Below are positions 44,575 to 53,006 of a DNA stretch of 64,000 nt, one piece after another. Both the position numbers and the translations under genes were made by a program. The stretch is from contig NZ_CP015106.1 of NCBI RefSeq assembly GCF_002214565.1, forward strand, positions 1,798,001 to 1,862,000, given 5' to 3'. The stretch is from Thermococcus radiotolerans. GTDB lineage: Archaea > Methanobacteriota_B > Thermococci > Thermococcales > Thermococcaceae. Within the stretch, counting starts at the first letter, position 1. Each line of letters opens with the position of its first letter. A model generated the notes under the pieces. It was not told the origin of the DNA. It did not search any database and saw only the letters and a program-made list of their open reading frames with translations.

Positions 44575-45333
44575 CTATTGATGTTCCATCTGCCCCATGA
44601 AGAAGAGAACCGTGGCGACGCTCAGGGCCAGGGAGAGGGGGGCAGATAGCAGCAATCCTACCACTAGACCCGGTAGCCCGGTGTTCGTCACGATGAAGGT
44701 CAACGGGACTGAAATCAGCGCTCCCAGGGCGAGGTACTTGAGGGCGTAGTCTAGGTATTCCCCGCCCATCTTCGCCAGGTTGATGCTCTCCCCCAGGGCA
44801 TCGCCGAATCCAAGTCCGTGGATCGAGATCAGAAACGGTGTCCCGTAGATCGCGTAGAGGAACACGAGGAGCGCCGGAAAGGCCAGGAGGAACATGAAAG
44901 GCATGGCCATGAGAGGAATGATCAGGACAACCATAACGGCGTACAGCATCAGATTGAACTGAAGGAACTCGAAAAAGTCCCTTTTCGCATTATCGAGAAA
45001 GCTTCCCTCCACTATCCGCACCGCGTCCCTTATGCTTCCAAGGTAACCTGCCTCGAGGTAGCTCCCGAGGAGGATGAAGAGGGCCATGACCATGAGACCC
45101 TGGGCGGAAAACGTCAGGCCGGAAGCATTCGCCGGCAGGGAGACGAAGCTCCAGAGGGTCGGCGCGGGCTCGGGGAGCGGAAACCGGATTCCAAAATGGG
45201 TGCCTTCGAAGTTCAGGACTCCGATGACCTTCCCGTAGTCCATCAGGGTCATTATGATAGGAACAGGCAGGAGCCATTTGGTCTCCTCGAACCTGCCCAA
45301 TGCCTCGCCAAGGATCTCAGTGAACTCTACCAC
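44575..45333 (-). CDS. Polytopic membrane protein
   Basis: 252 residues, about six membrane helices (VPIIMTLMDYGKVIG, GLMVMALFILLGSYLEAGYL, LMLYAVMVVLIIPLMAMPF, ALLVFLYAIYGTPFLIS, LALGALISVPLTFIV and LVVGLLLSAPLSLALSVATVL). The GYLGSIRDAVRI and FGDALGESI segments resemble DUF4013/YciC-type membrane proteins, but this is weak. GTG 45333 after GGTGAAC; the longer frame is a shadow of dph2. Divergent from dph2. Confidence 0.65.
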   Translation of the reverse strand: MVEFTEILGEALGRFEETKWLLPVPIIMTLMDYGKVIGVLNFEGTHFGIRFPLPEPAPTLWSFVSLPANASGLTFSAQGLMVMALFILLGSYLEAGYLGSIRDAVRIVEGSFLDNAKRDFFEFLQFNLMLYAVMVVLIIPLMAMPFMFLLAFPALLVFLYAIYGTPFLISIHGLGFGDALGESINLAKMGGEYLDYALKYLALGALISVPLTFIVTNTGLPGLVVGLLLSAPLSLALSVATVLFFMGQMEHQ

Positions 45334-45438
45334 GTTGTTCACCGTTTCATGTTGCGATTTTTTGCTTTTAACTCTTTCCGATGGTATTGACGCCGATGGA
45401 CATTTAAACGCTTCCCAGCTACACAGTGTGGTGGTTCC

Positions 45439-46473
45439 ATGCACGAGGTTTCGACCCGCGAGATATTGAAAACCCTGCGAGAGCTCGGCGCGGAGAGGGT
45501 GCTCATTCAGACGCCGGAGGGTCTGAAGAGGGAGGCCCAGTCTCTGGCGGATTTCCTTGAGGAGAACGGAATCGAGGCGATAATAAGCGGGGATATAAAC
45601 TACGGCGCCTGCGACCCCGCCGATAGGGAGGCGATGCTCCTCGGCTGCGATGCTCTGATACACCTTGGTCACTCCTACATGCGCCTTCACCTCGAGGTCC
45701 CAACGATATTCGTTCCCGCCTTTGCGAACGTTGATGTGGTTCCATCCCTCGAGAAGAACCTGGGCGAGATTGGGAAGCTGGGAAGGAGGATAGCCCTCGT
45801 CACGACCGCCCAGCACATCCACCAGCTCGACCGGGCGAGGGAGTTTTTGGAAAAGCAGGGCTTCGAGGTCCTTGTGGGCAATGGGGACTCGCGCGTCAGC
45901 TGGCCGGGTCAGGTTCTCGGCTGCAACTTTGCCGCGGCGAAGGTTAACGCGGAAGGGGTTCTCTTCATCGGCGCCGGCTACTTCCACCCCATCGGCGTTG
46001 CCCTGGCAACTGGGAAGCCCACCCTCGCAGTCAACCCGTACTCAGGCGATGCGATCTGGATGGATAAAGAAGCGGAGCGCCTGATCAGGAGGCGCTGGGC
46101 ACAGATAGCGAAGGCCATGGATGCGGAGCGCTTCGGTGTGATAACGAGCACCAAAAAAGGACAGCTTCGCCTGGCCGAGGCGAAGCGCGTGGTAAAGCTT
46201 CTCCGCGAACACGGGAAGTACGCGAGACTCATAGCGATGAACCACATCAACTACCCCGCCCTCGAGGGCTTCGACTTCGATGCGTACGTTGTGGTAGCCT
46301 GCCCGCGCGTTCCGATAGACGACTACGAGAACTGGAGGAAGCCGGTGCTGACGCCGCCGGAGGTCGAGATACTCCTGGGCCTTCGCGAGGAGTACGCCTT
46401 CGACGAGATACTCGGCGGGAGGCGCGAGACCGACGAGTCGGTGGGCATAGCGCTTCACGGGGTGAGAGATTGA
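45439..46473 (+). CDS. dph2: Diphthamide synthase radical enzyme Dph2
   Basis: 344 residues. Transfers the aminocarboxypropyl group of SAM to the conserved His of elongation factor 2, first step of diphthamide synthesis, by an unusual [4Fe-4S] chemistry. Three cysteines, one per domain repeat, bind the cluster: NYGACDPAD (Cys58), QVLGCNFAAA, and VVACPRVPIDDY, spaced as in the Pyrococcus horikoshii homodimer. ATG after GGTGGTTCC. METTL5-like gene follows with a TTGA overlap. Confidence 0.95.
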   Translation: MHEVSTREILKTLRELGAERVLIQTPEGLKREAQSLADFLEENGIEAIISGDINYGACDPADREAMLLGCDALIHLGHSYMRLHLEVPTIFVPAFANVDVVPSLEKNLGEIGKLGRRIALVTTAQHIHQLDRAREFLEKQGFEVLVGNGDSRVSWPGQVLGCNFAAAKVNAEGVLFIGAGYFHPIGVALATGKPTLAVNPYSGDAIWMDKEAERLIRRRWAQIAKAMDAERFGVITSTKKGQLRLAEAKRVVKLLREHGKYARLIAMNHINYPALEGFDFDAYVVVACPRVPIDDYENWRKPVLTPPEVEILLGLREEYAFDEILGGRRETDESVGIALHGVRD

Positions 46474-47081
46474 AGAAAAAACACCTTGCCATGACTCTCT
46501 CCCGGCTGGAGGGCTTCAGGAATCCAAAACCTGAGCTTGAACAGTACCGAACCCCTGGGAATGTCGCGGCCGAACTGCTCTGGCTGGCGCACTCCCAGGG
46601 CGATATCGCCGGTAGAGTTGTTGCCGACCTGGGTGCGGGAACGGGGGTTTTGACCGTCGGTGCCTGCCTCCTCGGCGCTGGGAGGGTCTACGCGGTTGAG
46701 GTTGACGGCGATGCCGTCGAGGTTCTCCGCGGTAACGTGGAGCGCCTTGGGCTGGCGGACTGTGTTGAGGTCCTCCACACCCACGTCTCGGATTTTTCGG
46801 CGAGTGTTAACACCGTGGTGATGAACCCACCCTTCGGCAGCCAGAATCCCCACGCCGACAGGCCCTTTTTGACCAAGGCCTTTGAAGTGGGCGACGTTGT
46901 GTACTCCATCCACCTGGCCAAGCCCGAGGTAAGGCGCTTCATCGAAGCCTTTGTAAGGAACTTTGGTTTTTCGATAACGCATAGAGTAACCATTCCCTTT
47001 GAGATTCCGGCCCAGTTCTTCTTCCATCGGAAGAGGCTGGAGAGAATCTCCGTTGATGTGTACAGGTTCCAACGCATGTGA
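46470..47081 (+). CDS. METTL5-like RNA methyltransferase
   Basis: 203 residues. Motif I VVADLGAGTGVLTVGACLLGA (key ADLGAGTGVL), motif II VYAVEVDGDAVEV, and the amino-methylation motif NPPFGSQNPHADRPFL. This matches METTL5, which makes an N6-methyladenosine in small-subunit rRNA in eukaryotes; the archaeal target is probably the same helix region but is inferred. TTG start at 46470 overlapping the dph2 stop. Confidence 0.85.
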   Translation: MKKKHLAMTLSRLEGFRNPKPELEQYRTPGNVAAELLWLAHSQGDIAGRVVADLGAGTGVLTVGACLLGAGRVYAVEVDGDAVEVLRGNVERLGLADCVEVLHTHVSDFSASVNTVVMNPPFGSQNPHADRPFLTKAFEVGDVVYSIHLAKPEVRRFIEAFVRNFGFSITHRVTIPFEIPAQFFFHRKRLERISVDVYRFQRM

Positions 47082-47100
47082 AGCGAAAACAATATATTGG
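47081..47100 (+). promoter_or_regulatory. Promoter of HEAT-repeat gene 1
   Basis: AAGCGAAAAC (47081-47090) followed by AATATATTGG (47091-47100): a purine-rich BRE and TATA. The pattern AAGCGAAA-N2-RATATAT is repeated exactly before the paralogous gene at 48154. Confidence 0.65.
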
Positions 47101-47142
47101 ATGAAGTTCAATATCTCGTGGGTATAATGAGGGGTGGAACCC

Positions 47143-48096
47143 ATGGATCAAATTAGGGAGCTGGTGATGTCCTGGCGGGCGATGGATATAATTGACATTG
47201 CCAACGGGGACGAGTACGTCGTGACGTCCCTCCTTGGTCTCTTGAGAGACGAGGATGCCGCAACGCGCTTGAGGGCGCTAACGGCACTCGGAGAGCTCCT
47301 CAAGGAGCAGAATGGGCGGATAAAGTCCACCGTCCTTAGAAACGGCTTTAACAGACTGACGGTTCTTCTTGGAGACGAGGACGGCAGGATAGTCTCAAGA
47401 ACGATAGAGGTTCTCCTGCGGCTGTTCGATGGGGTTCAGATCGACGAACTCCGGCTCTTGGCGCTCATAGACGCGGTCGTCCCGGTCGTGGAGAGGAACG
47501 ACACCTTCCTGTACCTCTCGGTTCTAGACCTCTTCGGCAAGCTTCAGATGCCTCCCCTGAGCTGGAAGAGCAGGGAGAGGATAAACGAGCTTTTGTCCTC
47601 CGATAACCTCTACCTACAGGCCCTTGGAATGCGTCTTTTCCTGAACTCGGGGAGTCTGGACGGAAAGGGTCGTGCGGTTCTGGAGTGCATCTCGGGGCTC
47701 ATGACGAGCGACAATGTGCTTCTGGTGGAGGCTGGCCTCGATTTCCTCGAGGAGGTGCTGGCTTTCCACATGTCCCCAGATATGATGGGTCCGCTGGTCG
47801 GTTTTCTGCCGATTCTCAAGGACATCGAAAACGGGGCTGAGAACGTTCTCATCCGTTCCAGGGCTTCCAACGTGAGGACGGAGGTGGAGAAGGTTCTGTT
47901 TTCCTACTACAGCCCCAGGAAGGATGAGGCGCTTGATGTTATGAGGGAATTTCTCATCGAGGGTCGCGTGGAGGAGGCTCTTAACCTCGCCCTGATAATC
48001 GGCGGCACGGCCCTGCTGATGAAGCTCTGGGAGGAGGATCCCGAGGGGGTCGACCCGAGGCTCGCGGATCTGCTGGGCTTCTCAAGGGAGCAATGA
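47143..48096 (+). CDS. HEAT-repeat protein, copy 1
   Basis: 317 residues made of HEAT/ARM-like helical pairs: LLRDEDAATRLRALTALGELL, LLGDEDGRIVSRTIEVLLRL, SSDNLYLQALGMRLFL, LIRSRASNVRTEVEKVLF. Begins MDQIRELVMSWRAMD, like copy 2 (DELREMVLSWQINEA). ATG 47143 with GGGGTGG; the GTG at 47134 lies in that site. No enzymatic motif; a protein-interaction scaffold is expected. Own promoter. Confidence 0.7.
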   Translation: MDQIRELVMSWRAMDIIDIANGDEYVVTSLLGLLRDEDAATRLRALTALGELLKEQNGRIKSTVLRNGFNRLTVLLGDEDGRIVSRTIEVLLRLFDGVQIDELRLLALIDAVVPVVERNDTFLYLSVLDLFGKLQMPPLSWKSRERINELLSSDNLYLQALGMRLFLNSGSLDGKGRAVLECISGLMTSDNVLLVEAGLDFLEEVLAFHMSPDMMGPLVGFLPILKDIENGAENVLIRSRASNVRTEVEKVLFSYYSPRKDEALDVMREFLIEGRVEEALNLALIIGGTALLMKLWEEDPEGVDPRLADLLGFSREQ

Positions 48097-48112
48097 CCTC
48101 CGCGGATATTTC

Positions 48113-48130
48113 AAGCGAAAGTGATATATG
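48113..48130 (+). promoter_or_regulatory. Promoter of HEAT-repeat gene 2
   Basis: AAGCGAAA (48113-48120), two bases, GATATATG (48123-48130). The start predicted near 48153 coincides with the GTG at 48154, so the transcript is probably leaderless, which fits the lack of a Shine-Dalgarno motif. Confidence 0.65.
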
Positions 48131-48153
48131 TCAAGTTAGTTATATTACTCATC

Positions 48154-49866
48154 GTGCCGCTTGAAAGGACTATCCCCTCCAAGGATGAACTGCGCGAAAT
48201 GGTCCTCTCGTGGCAGATAAACGAGGCAGTCGAGCTGGCCCTCAGGGACAGTGACGTTCTTCTAATGCTCCTAGACCTGATTGGGCATGGGGACGAGAAC
48301 ACCAAGGTTAGGGCGCTTCTTGCACTCGGCGAGGTTCTGAAGAAGGGAGACGACAGGACGAAGTTCCTCGTCATGAACAACGGTTTTGGGACGATACTAT
48401 CGGCGCTGGAGTCCAAGGATCCGCGCTTGGTCACGAAGTCGCTCAAGGCCCTCTCCGCGCTGGTGGATGGATTTCCCCTGAGAAAGGATGAGTTTCTGTG
48501 CCTCGTGGATGTTCTGGTCAAGCTCATCAAGGACCCGGGGATGGAGTTCGCTTCGATCGAGATGAACGATCTCGTGACCAAACTCGCGGTTTCCCATCCC
48601 TCGCCGGCCGTTCGCTCCAAAGTCTCTTGGCTGGTCTCCCACGAGAACCCGCGCCTCAGGGCGATGGGGCTCAGGCTTCTGCTCAACATATTCGTCTTCA
48701 CCGGAGACGCCAAGAGCCTCCTAACCCTCCTTGAAGAGGCCTCGGACCTGCTCCTGAGTGAGGATGACGCCCTCCTTGTGGACTTCGTGCTTGACGTGCT
48801 TTCCGAGGCACTTCGCGCAGAGGTTCCGGAGGAGGCGATAAAGACCCTGCCCAAGGTTCTCTCCAGGGTTAAACGGGTCGCGGTTCAGAGCGGTGACTTT
48901 CTGATACGTTCAAAGGCAAAAAAGCTCCAGGGTAGAATCGAGGAGATCCTCGCCTCCCATTACCGCTCCAGGCCCGAGGAGGCCAAGAACGTTCTTCACA
49001 GACTTGTGTTGGATGGGGAATACTCGATGGCCATGGACCTGGCCATCTCCCTTGGGGACGGGTTCCTCCTGAGGTGGCTGTCCAAAACCTTGGAGCTGGA
49101 GGGGATAGAAGAGTTCACTCCCCGGTTCCAGGTCGTTGGCGGCCCTTCGGGAGGTTCAGCTGCCGTTCTTGAGTTCTCTCCTCCCGCTCCCAGCTCGGGA
49201 TCCGTGGAGGTGGAGGAAACACCTTCCGAAGAGGTCGCCGATGTCCCCGAGCTGCCCCCAATAGAAAAGCTCGTTGACGATGGTGACGCTTCGGCGCTTG
49301 CCAAGGTCCTCCGCACAAGGCCCGAGTCGGTATCGGAGCTGGAGAGTTTCCTGCGTTCTCGCGATGCGGAAAGGAGATCGAACACCCTGTGGGTGCTCTC
49401 CAAGCTTGTCTCTAGACTGAACAACGGGGAGCTCAAGGCTCTCCACCCCCTGATCCCAGCGCTCTTTGAGATCGTTGAATCCGGGAATCCATGGGAGAGG
49501 AGCAAGGCCGCGAAGATCCTGGCGTTTCTTGCCTCCCGCGGGGGCAGGAGGGACGTTCTTGATAGCGTTCTGTCCTTCCTTGAGGAGCGTCCGCTTCCAG
49601 CGCTGGAGTTCTTCGGTTACTACTTCATCTACACCTGGGACGAGGAGGCCGTGTCCAGGGTTCTGCAGTTTCTGAAGGATGCCCTGACGGACCCCCAGCT
49701 TCAGTTCCCCGCGCTCATGGTGCTCGACGCCATAACCATGTGGGGAATTCGTCCCGAGATAGACAGAACCGTTTTTGAGCCAATCCTCCTGAAACTCCTT
49801 GAATCGGATGATGAGGAAGTCCGGAAGGTCACGGCCAGGGTCATGGAAAGGTTCAAAACGGCCTGA
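48154..49866 (+). CDS. HEAT-repeat protein, copy 2 (two-part)
   Basis: 570 residues. N-terminal half (about 1-300) is homologous to copy 1: LIGHGDENTKVRALLALGEVLKKG, VSHENPRLRAMGLRLLLNIF. A Pro/Ser/Glu linker (SPPAPSSGSVEVEETPSEE) joins a second HEAT block (LRSRDAERRSNTLWVLSKLV, NPWERSKAAKILAFLAS, SDDEEVRKVTARVMERFK). GTG start inferred from the promoter. Likely a scaffold acting with copy 1, unknown partner. Followed by the NSUN gene after 23 bases. Confidence 0.7.
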   Translation: MPLERTIPSKDELREMVLSWQINEAVELALRDSDVLLMLLDLIGHGDENTKVRALLALGEVLKKGDDRTKFLVMNNGFGTILSALESKDPRLVTKSLKALSALVDGFPLRKDEFLCLVDVLVKLIKDPGMEFASIEMNDLVTKLAVSHPSPAVRSKVSWLVSHENPRLRAMGLRLLLNIFVFTGDAKSLLTLLEEASDLLLSEDDALLVDFVLDVLSEALRAEVPEEAIKTLPKVLSRVKRVAVQSGDFLIRSKAKKLQGRIEEILASHYRSRPEEAKNVLHRLVLDGEYSMAMDLAISLGDGFLLRWLSKTLELEGIEEFTPRFQVVGGPSGGSAAVLEFSPPAPSSGSVEVEETPSEEVADVPELPPIEKLVDDGDASALAKVLRTRPESVSELESFLRSRDAERRSNTLWVLSKLVSRLNNGELKALHPLIPALFEIVESGNPWERSKAAKILAFLASRGGRRDVLDSVLSFLEERPLPALEFFGYYFIYTWDEEAVSRVLQFLKDALTDPQLQFPALMVLDAITMWGIRPEIDRTVFEPILLKLLESDDEEVRKVTARVMERFKTA

Positions 49867-49889
49867 GCCAAGCTTCTCCTATCGGAGGG

Positions 49890-51224
49890 ATGAACTTGGG
49901 AAAACTCAAGCTCAGCGACAGGCAGCTGTATGCCCTTATAGAGGCCGTGAAGCTCGGGGAGGAGATCAAGCCCAGCCAGAGCGCCAAGAGAAAGGCCTTC
50001 GCGAGGTACAAAATCGAGGGCTGGGAGAACTCCAAGCTCACGGGGATATTCTATTCAATTCAGCGGAGGCTGGGCCTCATAGACGAGGTAATAGAGGAAC
50101 TTGTGGGCGTTTCTCCGCTCATCCTGGACCCCTGGCTCAGGGCGACGCTCAGGGTGGCCGTTGAGGTGGCGGTCTTCAGGGATCCCGGTGAAAGGACGCG
50201 GCAACATATGAAGGGCCTCGCCCAGTTTCTGTCGAAGAGAACGCACCCCTACGTGGGTTATTACTACTACGACCTCCTTCCGCGCATCCTGGAGTACGTG
50301 CCGGTCATCGACACCGAGGAGAAGCGCCTCAAATGGGACTACCTCTTTCCCGAGTGGTTCATAGCCAGGATGAGGAGGCTCCTCGGTGACGAGGCGGAGG
50401 CTCTCCTTAAGGCGCTCAACGAGACCCTGCCGACGAGCATCCGGGTTAACCTACTGAAGGCAAGCCCTGGGGACGTGGAAGAATACCTGAGGAAAAAGAA
50501 CGTCAGGTTCGAGAGGAGCGATAGAGTTGATACCGTTCTCAGAATCCTTGATCCCTTCAACCCGGAATGGCTCTTCAACAAGGGGTTCGCCATAGCGCAG
50601 GAGGAGGCGGCAGCGGTTGCCTCTCTGGTGCTGGCCCCGGAGCCTGGAGAAACGGTCGTGGATTTGGCCGCCGCCCCAGGGGGTAAAACCGCCCACATGG
50701 CTGAGTTGATGAACAACGAGGGGAAAATTTACGCCTTCGACGTGGACGGGGCCAGGATAAAGCGTATGAAGGAGGTTCTCAGGCGTACGGGCGTTGAGAT
50801 TGCAGAGACCATCAGGGCGGACGGCAGGAAGGCGCCAGAGATGCTGGGGGAGGGAATGGCCGACAGGGTGATGCTCGACGCGCCGTGCACCAGCGATGGG
50901 ACGATAGCGAAGAACCCGGAGCTTCGGTGGCGTCTCCGTGAGAAAAACATTCCAAAGGTCGTGAAACTTCAAAGGGAGCTCCTTGAGAGTGCGTGGAGGC
51001 TTCTCAAACCCGGAGGCAGGCTGCTGTATTCAACCTGCTCCATGCTCCCCGAGGAGAACGAGGAAGTGGTGGAGTGGTTCCTTGAGAGGCACGGGGATGC
51101 CGCGCTGATTCCGCTCGATGGACCATACGATGAGGGCTTTCTGCCCGGGACGATGCGCGCCTGGCCCCACAGGCACGGGACCATAGGCTTCTTCTACGCC
51201 CTGATGGAAAAGAAGGGAGATTAA
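49890..51224 (+). CDS. NSUN/RsmB-like m5C RNA methyltransferase
   Basis: 444 residues. N-terminal NusB-like helical domain (about 1-145), then the Nol1/Nop2/Sun catalytic domain: VDLAAAPGGKTAHMAELM (motif I), motif IV DAPCTSDGT with a catalytic/release Cys, and motif VI YSTCSMLPEENEEVV with the nucleophile Cys. C-terminal PHRHGTIGFFYALM. rRNA or tRNA target not determined. Start ATG 49890 or TTG 49896; GGAGGG directly before the ATG fits the TTG spacing better. Confidence 0.88.
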   Translation: MNLGKLKLSDRQLYALIEAVKLGEEIKPSQSAKRKAFARYKIEGWENSKLTGIFYSIQRRLGLIDEVIEELVGVSPLILDPWLRATLRVAVEVAVFRDPGERTRQHMKGLAQFLSKRTHPYVGYYYYDLLPRILEYVPVIDTEEKRLKWDYLFPEWFIARMRRLLGDEAEALLKALNETLPTSIRVNLLKASPGDVEEYLRKKNVRFERSDRVDTVLRILDPFNPEWLFNKGFAIAQEEAAAVASLVLAPEPGETVVDLAAAPGGKTAHMAELMNNEGKIYAFDVDGARIKRMKEVLRRTGVEIAETIRADGRKAPEMLGEGMADRVMLDAPCTSDGTIAKNPELRWRLREKNIPKVVKLQRELLESAWRLLKPGGRLLYSTCSMLPEENEEVVEWFLERHGDAALIPLDGPYDEGFLPGTMRAWPHRHGTIGFFYALMEKKGD

Positions 51225-52306
51225 GCCCTTTCCTCCCTTTCCCCGCTTTCCTCCACCTTCACCCTCAGCTCGTTGGCGAACCAGTTCACCCTCTGCGGGA
51301 ACGGTATCTCTATTCCGGCCTCGTCAAGGGCCTTCTTAACGTCCCGTATGATTCTCGTTCTGACGTCAAACCACTTCTCGCTGGGTGCCCATGCCCGTAT
51401 GGCGATCATAACCGCGCTGTCCGAGAGCTCGTTGACGTAAACCAGGGGCTCCGGCTCGGCCAGAACAAGAGGTATCCCATCCAGAACGTCTTTTATTATT
51501 CGGATGGCCTTCTCAGCGTCGGCGCTGTAGGATATGCCCATGTCAACGTCCACGCGCCTCACCGGATAGCGCATGAAGTTCACTATGTTGCTGTTGAAGA
51601 GCTTCTCGTTTGGAATCCTTATCAGAGTCCCGTCCCATGCCCTTATCCTCGTCGAGAGTATCCTTATGTCCTCAACGACGCCCTCCAGCTCGCCTATCTG
51701 CACCTGGTCGCCTATCGAGAGCGGCTTGTCAAAGTACATGAAGACTCCGGAGACGAAGTTCGAAACAACGGTCTGAGCCGCGAAACCGAGGACTATACCC
51801 GTTATTCCAATGGCCGCCAGAACCGCGCTCAGCTCACCGCTTACCCCTGCAAAGTTGAGTGCCAGGAAAAACGCCACCGTTAGGAAGATGTAGTAGAATA
51901 CCTTTGCCTTAACCATGACATCCGGCCGGGCCTCCTTTCCAGAGCTGGCGATCATGTAATCCTTGGACTTCTTGGCTATGAGGTACGCGAAGTAGAAGAA
52001 CCCTATCGCAAAGGCTATGTTCCCCACGGTGGTGTTCCATATCTCATAACTCATTATGCCGAGCAGGTACAGGGCCCAGATTATTCCACCGAGCACGAAC
52101 ATCCGAAAGATTATATCCGCCGTGTCCTCGTTGATTATCCATGTGAGGGTCGTCTCCTTGGATTTTCTGAGGATGAAGCGCCTCATGAGCCTGCCCAGAA
52201 CTATCATGCCCGCTATTATCAGGGCGGCCTCGATCAAAGTGAGGAGTGAGACGCCTATGTCCACGGGTATCTCTGGATGGGGAACCGTTGTGTTGTTCGT
52301 TGCCAT
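51221..52306 (-). CDS. MscS-family mechanosensitive channel
   Basis: 361 residues. Four or five N-terminal helices, then the MscS core: pore helix AVLAAIGITGIVLGFAAQTVVSNFVSG (key GIVLGFAAQTVVSNF), beta domain FDKPLSIGDQVQIGELEGVVEDI, and a C-terminal alpha/beta vestibule domain. Relieves osmotic pressure. ATG 52306 after AGGTGGTGACC. Starts at the end of the DUF432 gene, so they are co-transcribed. Confidence 0.9.
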   Translation of the reverse strand: MATNNTTVPHPEIPVDIGVSLLTLIEAALIIAGMIVLGRLMRRFILRKSKETTLTWIINEDTADIIFRMFVLGGIIWALYLLGIMSYEIWNTTVGNIAFAIGFFYFAYLIAKKSKDYMIASSGKEARPDVMVKAKVFYYIFLTVAFFLALNFAGVSGELSAVLAAIGITGIVLGFAAQTVVSNFVSGVFMYFDKPLSIGDQVQIGELEGVVEDIRILSTRIRAWDGTLIRIPNEKLFNSNIVNFMRYPVRRVDVDMGISYSADAEKAIRIIKDVLDGIPLVLAEPEPLVYVNELSDSAVMIAIRAWAPSEKWFDVRTRIIRDVKKALDEAGIEIPFPQRVNWFANELRVKVEESGEREERA

Positions 52307-52308
52307 GG

Positions 52309-52947
52309 TCACCACCTCATCCTGAAGTTGGGGAGCGGTTCAGCCTCGTGGGTTGGCTTCAGCGTTCCGTCCGGCGGATTTCCTGTGTTGTTGACCTCGT
52401 AGATTTCCTTCGTGGTGAGTATTATCAGCGGATAATACGCCCTGTCCTCGGAGTAGAACATCACGCTGTTCCTTATCGGGAACACTATCTTTTCCACGAG
52501 CTTCCAGCTCTCCGTCGGATTGTTGATAATCAGTTTCACAATTCCCGGTGAGTCGGGTATCTTCTCGTGGAAGTCGCTCACGTGATAGCGCGCTATAACC
52601 CCGATGGTTTTCTCTCCGTAGAGTGCGTATTTCTCCCTTCCGACGACGAAGCGGTCTATCTCTATATTCCCGCTCCTTACGGAGATGTCTATGGGCGCCG
52701 AGAGGTAGCCGGTCAGTTTCTCCCCGGGGGGTACGGCTATCCTCTCCGAGAGCTTTATCATCAGGAACTTCACACCGTAGCCCTCGGCGGGGGCCGGAAG
52801 AACCAGAAGATTTTCGCCGCCCCGCTTTATGAGCACGCTCACATCGTCCCTCCGATAAAGGACGGTATCCTCAGAACTCTCCACGAGGTGGATTTTCTTG
52901 TCGATGATTTTGATGAACTGGGTTTTCAGCTCGTGCTCACCGAACAT
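52309..52947 (-). CDS. DUF432 protein linked to MscS
   Basis: 212 residues, soluble, beta-rich: IERFVVGREKYALYG, PPGEKLTGYLSAPIDI, NPTESWKLVEKIVFPIRNSVMFY (key WKLVEKIVFP). Matches DUF432, unknown function, commonly next to MscS genes. No signal peptide. Ends 2 bases before the channel start, strong hint of a functional pair, possibly a cytosolic regulator of the channel (inference). Confidence 0.8.
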   Translation of the reverse strand: MFGEHELKTQFIKIIDKKIHLVESSEDTVLYRRDDVSVLIKRGGENLLVLPAPAEGYGVKFLMIKLSERIAVPPGEKLTGYLSAPIDISVRSGNIEIDRFVVGREKYALYGEKTIGVIARYHVSDFHEKIPDSPGIVKLIINNPTESWKLVEKIVFPIRNSVMFYSEDRAYYPLIILTTKEIYEVNNTGNPPDGTLKPTHEAEPLPNFRMRW

Positions 52948-53006
52948 GGGTAAAGATAGAACCTAAGAAAATTTAAAGTTTGTCAGAAATTGAAAATGGA
53001 AAGGGA

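Noticed and set aside
44575-45987. 470-codon minus-strand frame
   Set aside because: The part upstream of the GTG at 45333 is antisense to dph2 and lacks plausible protein composition.
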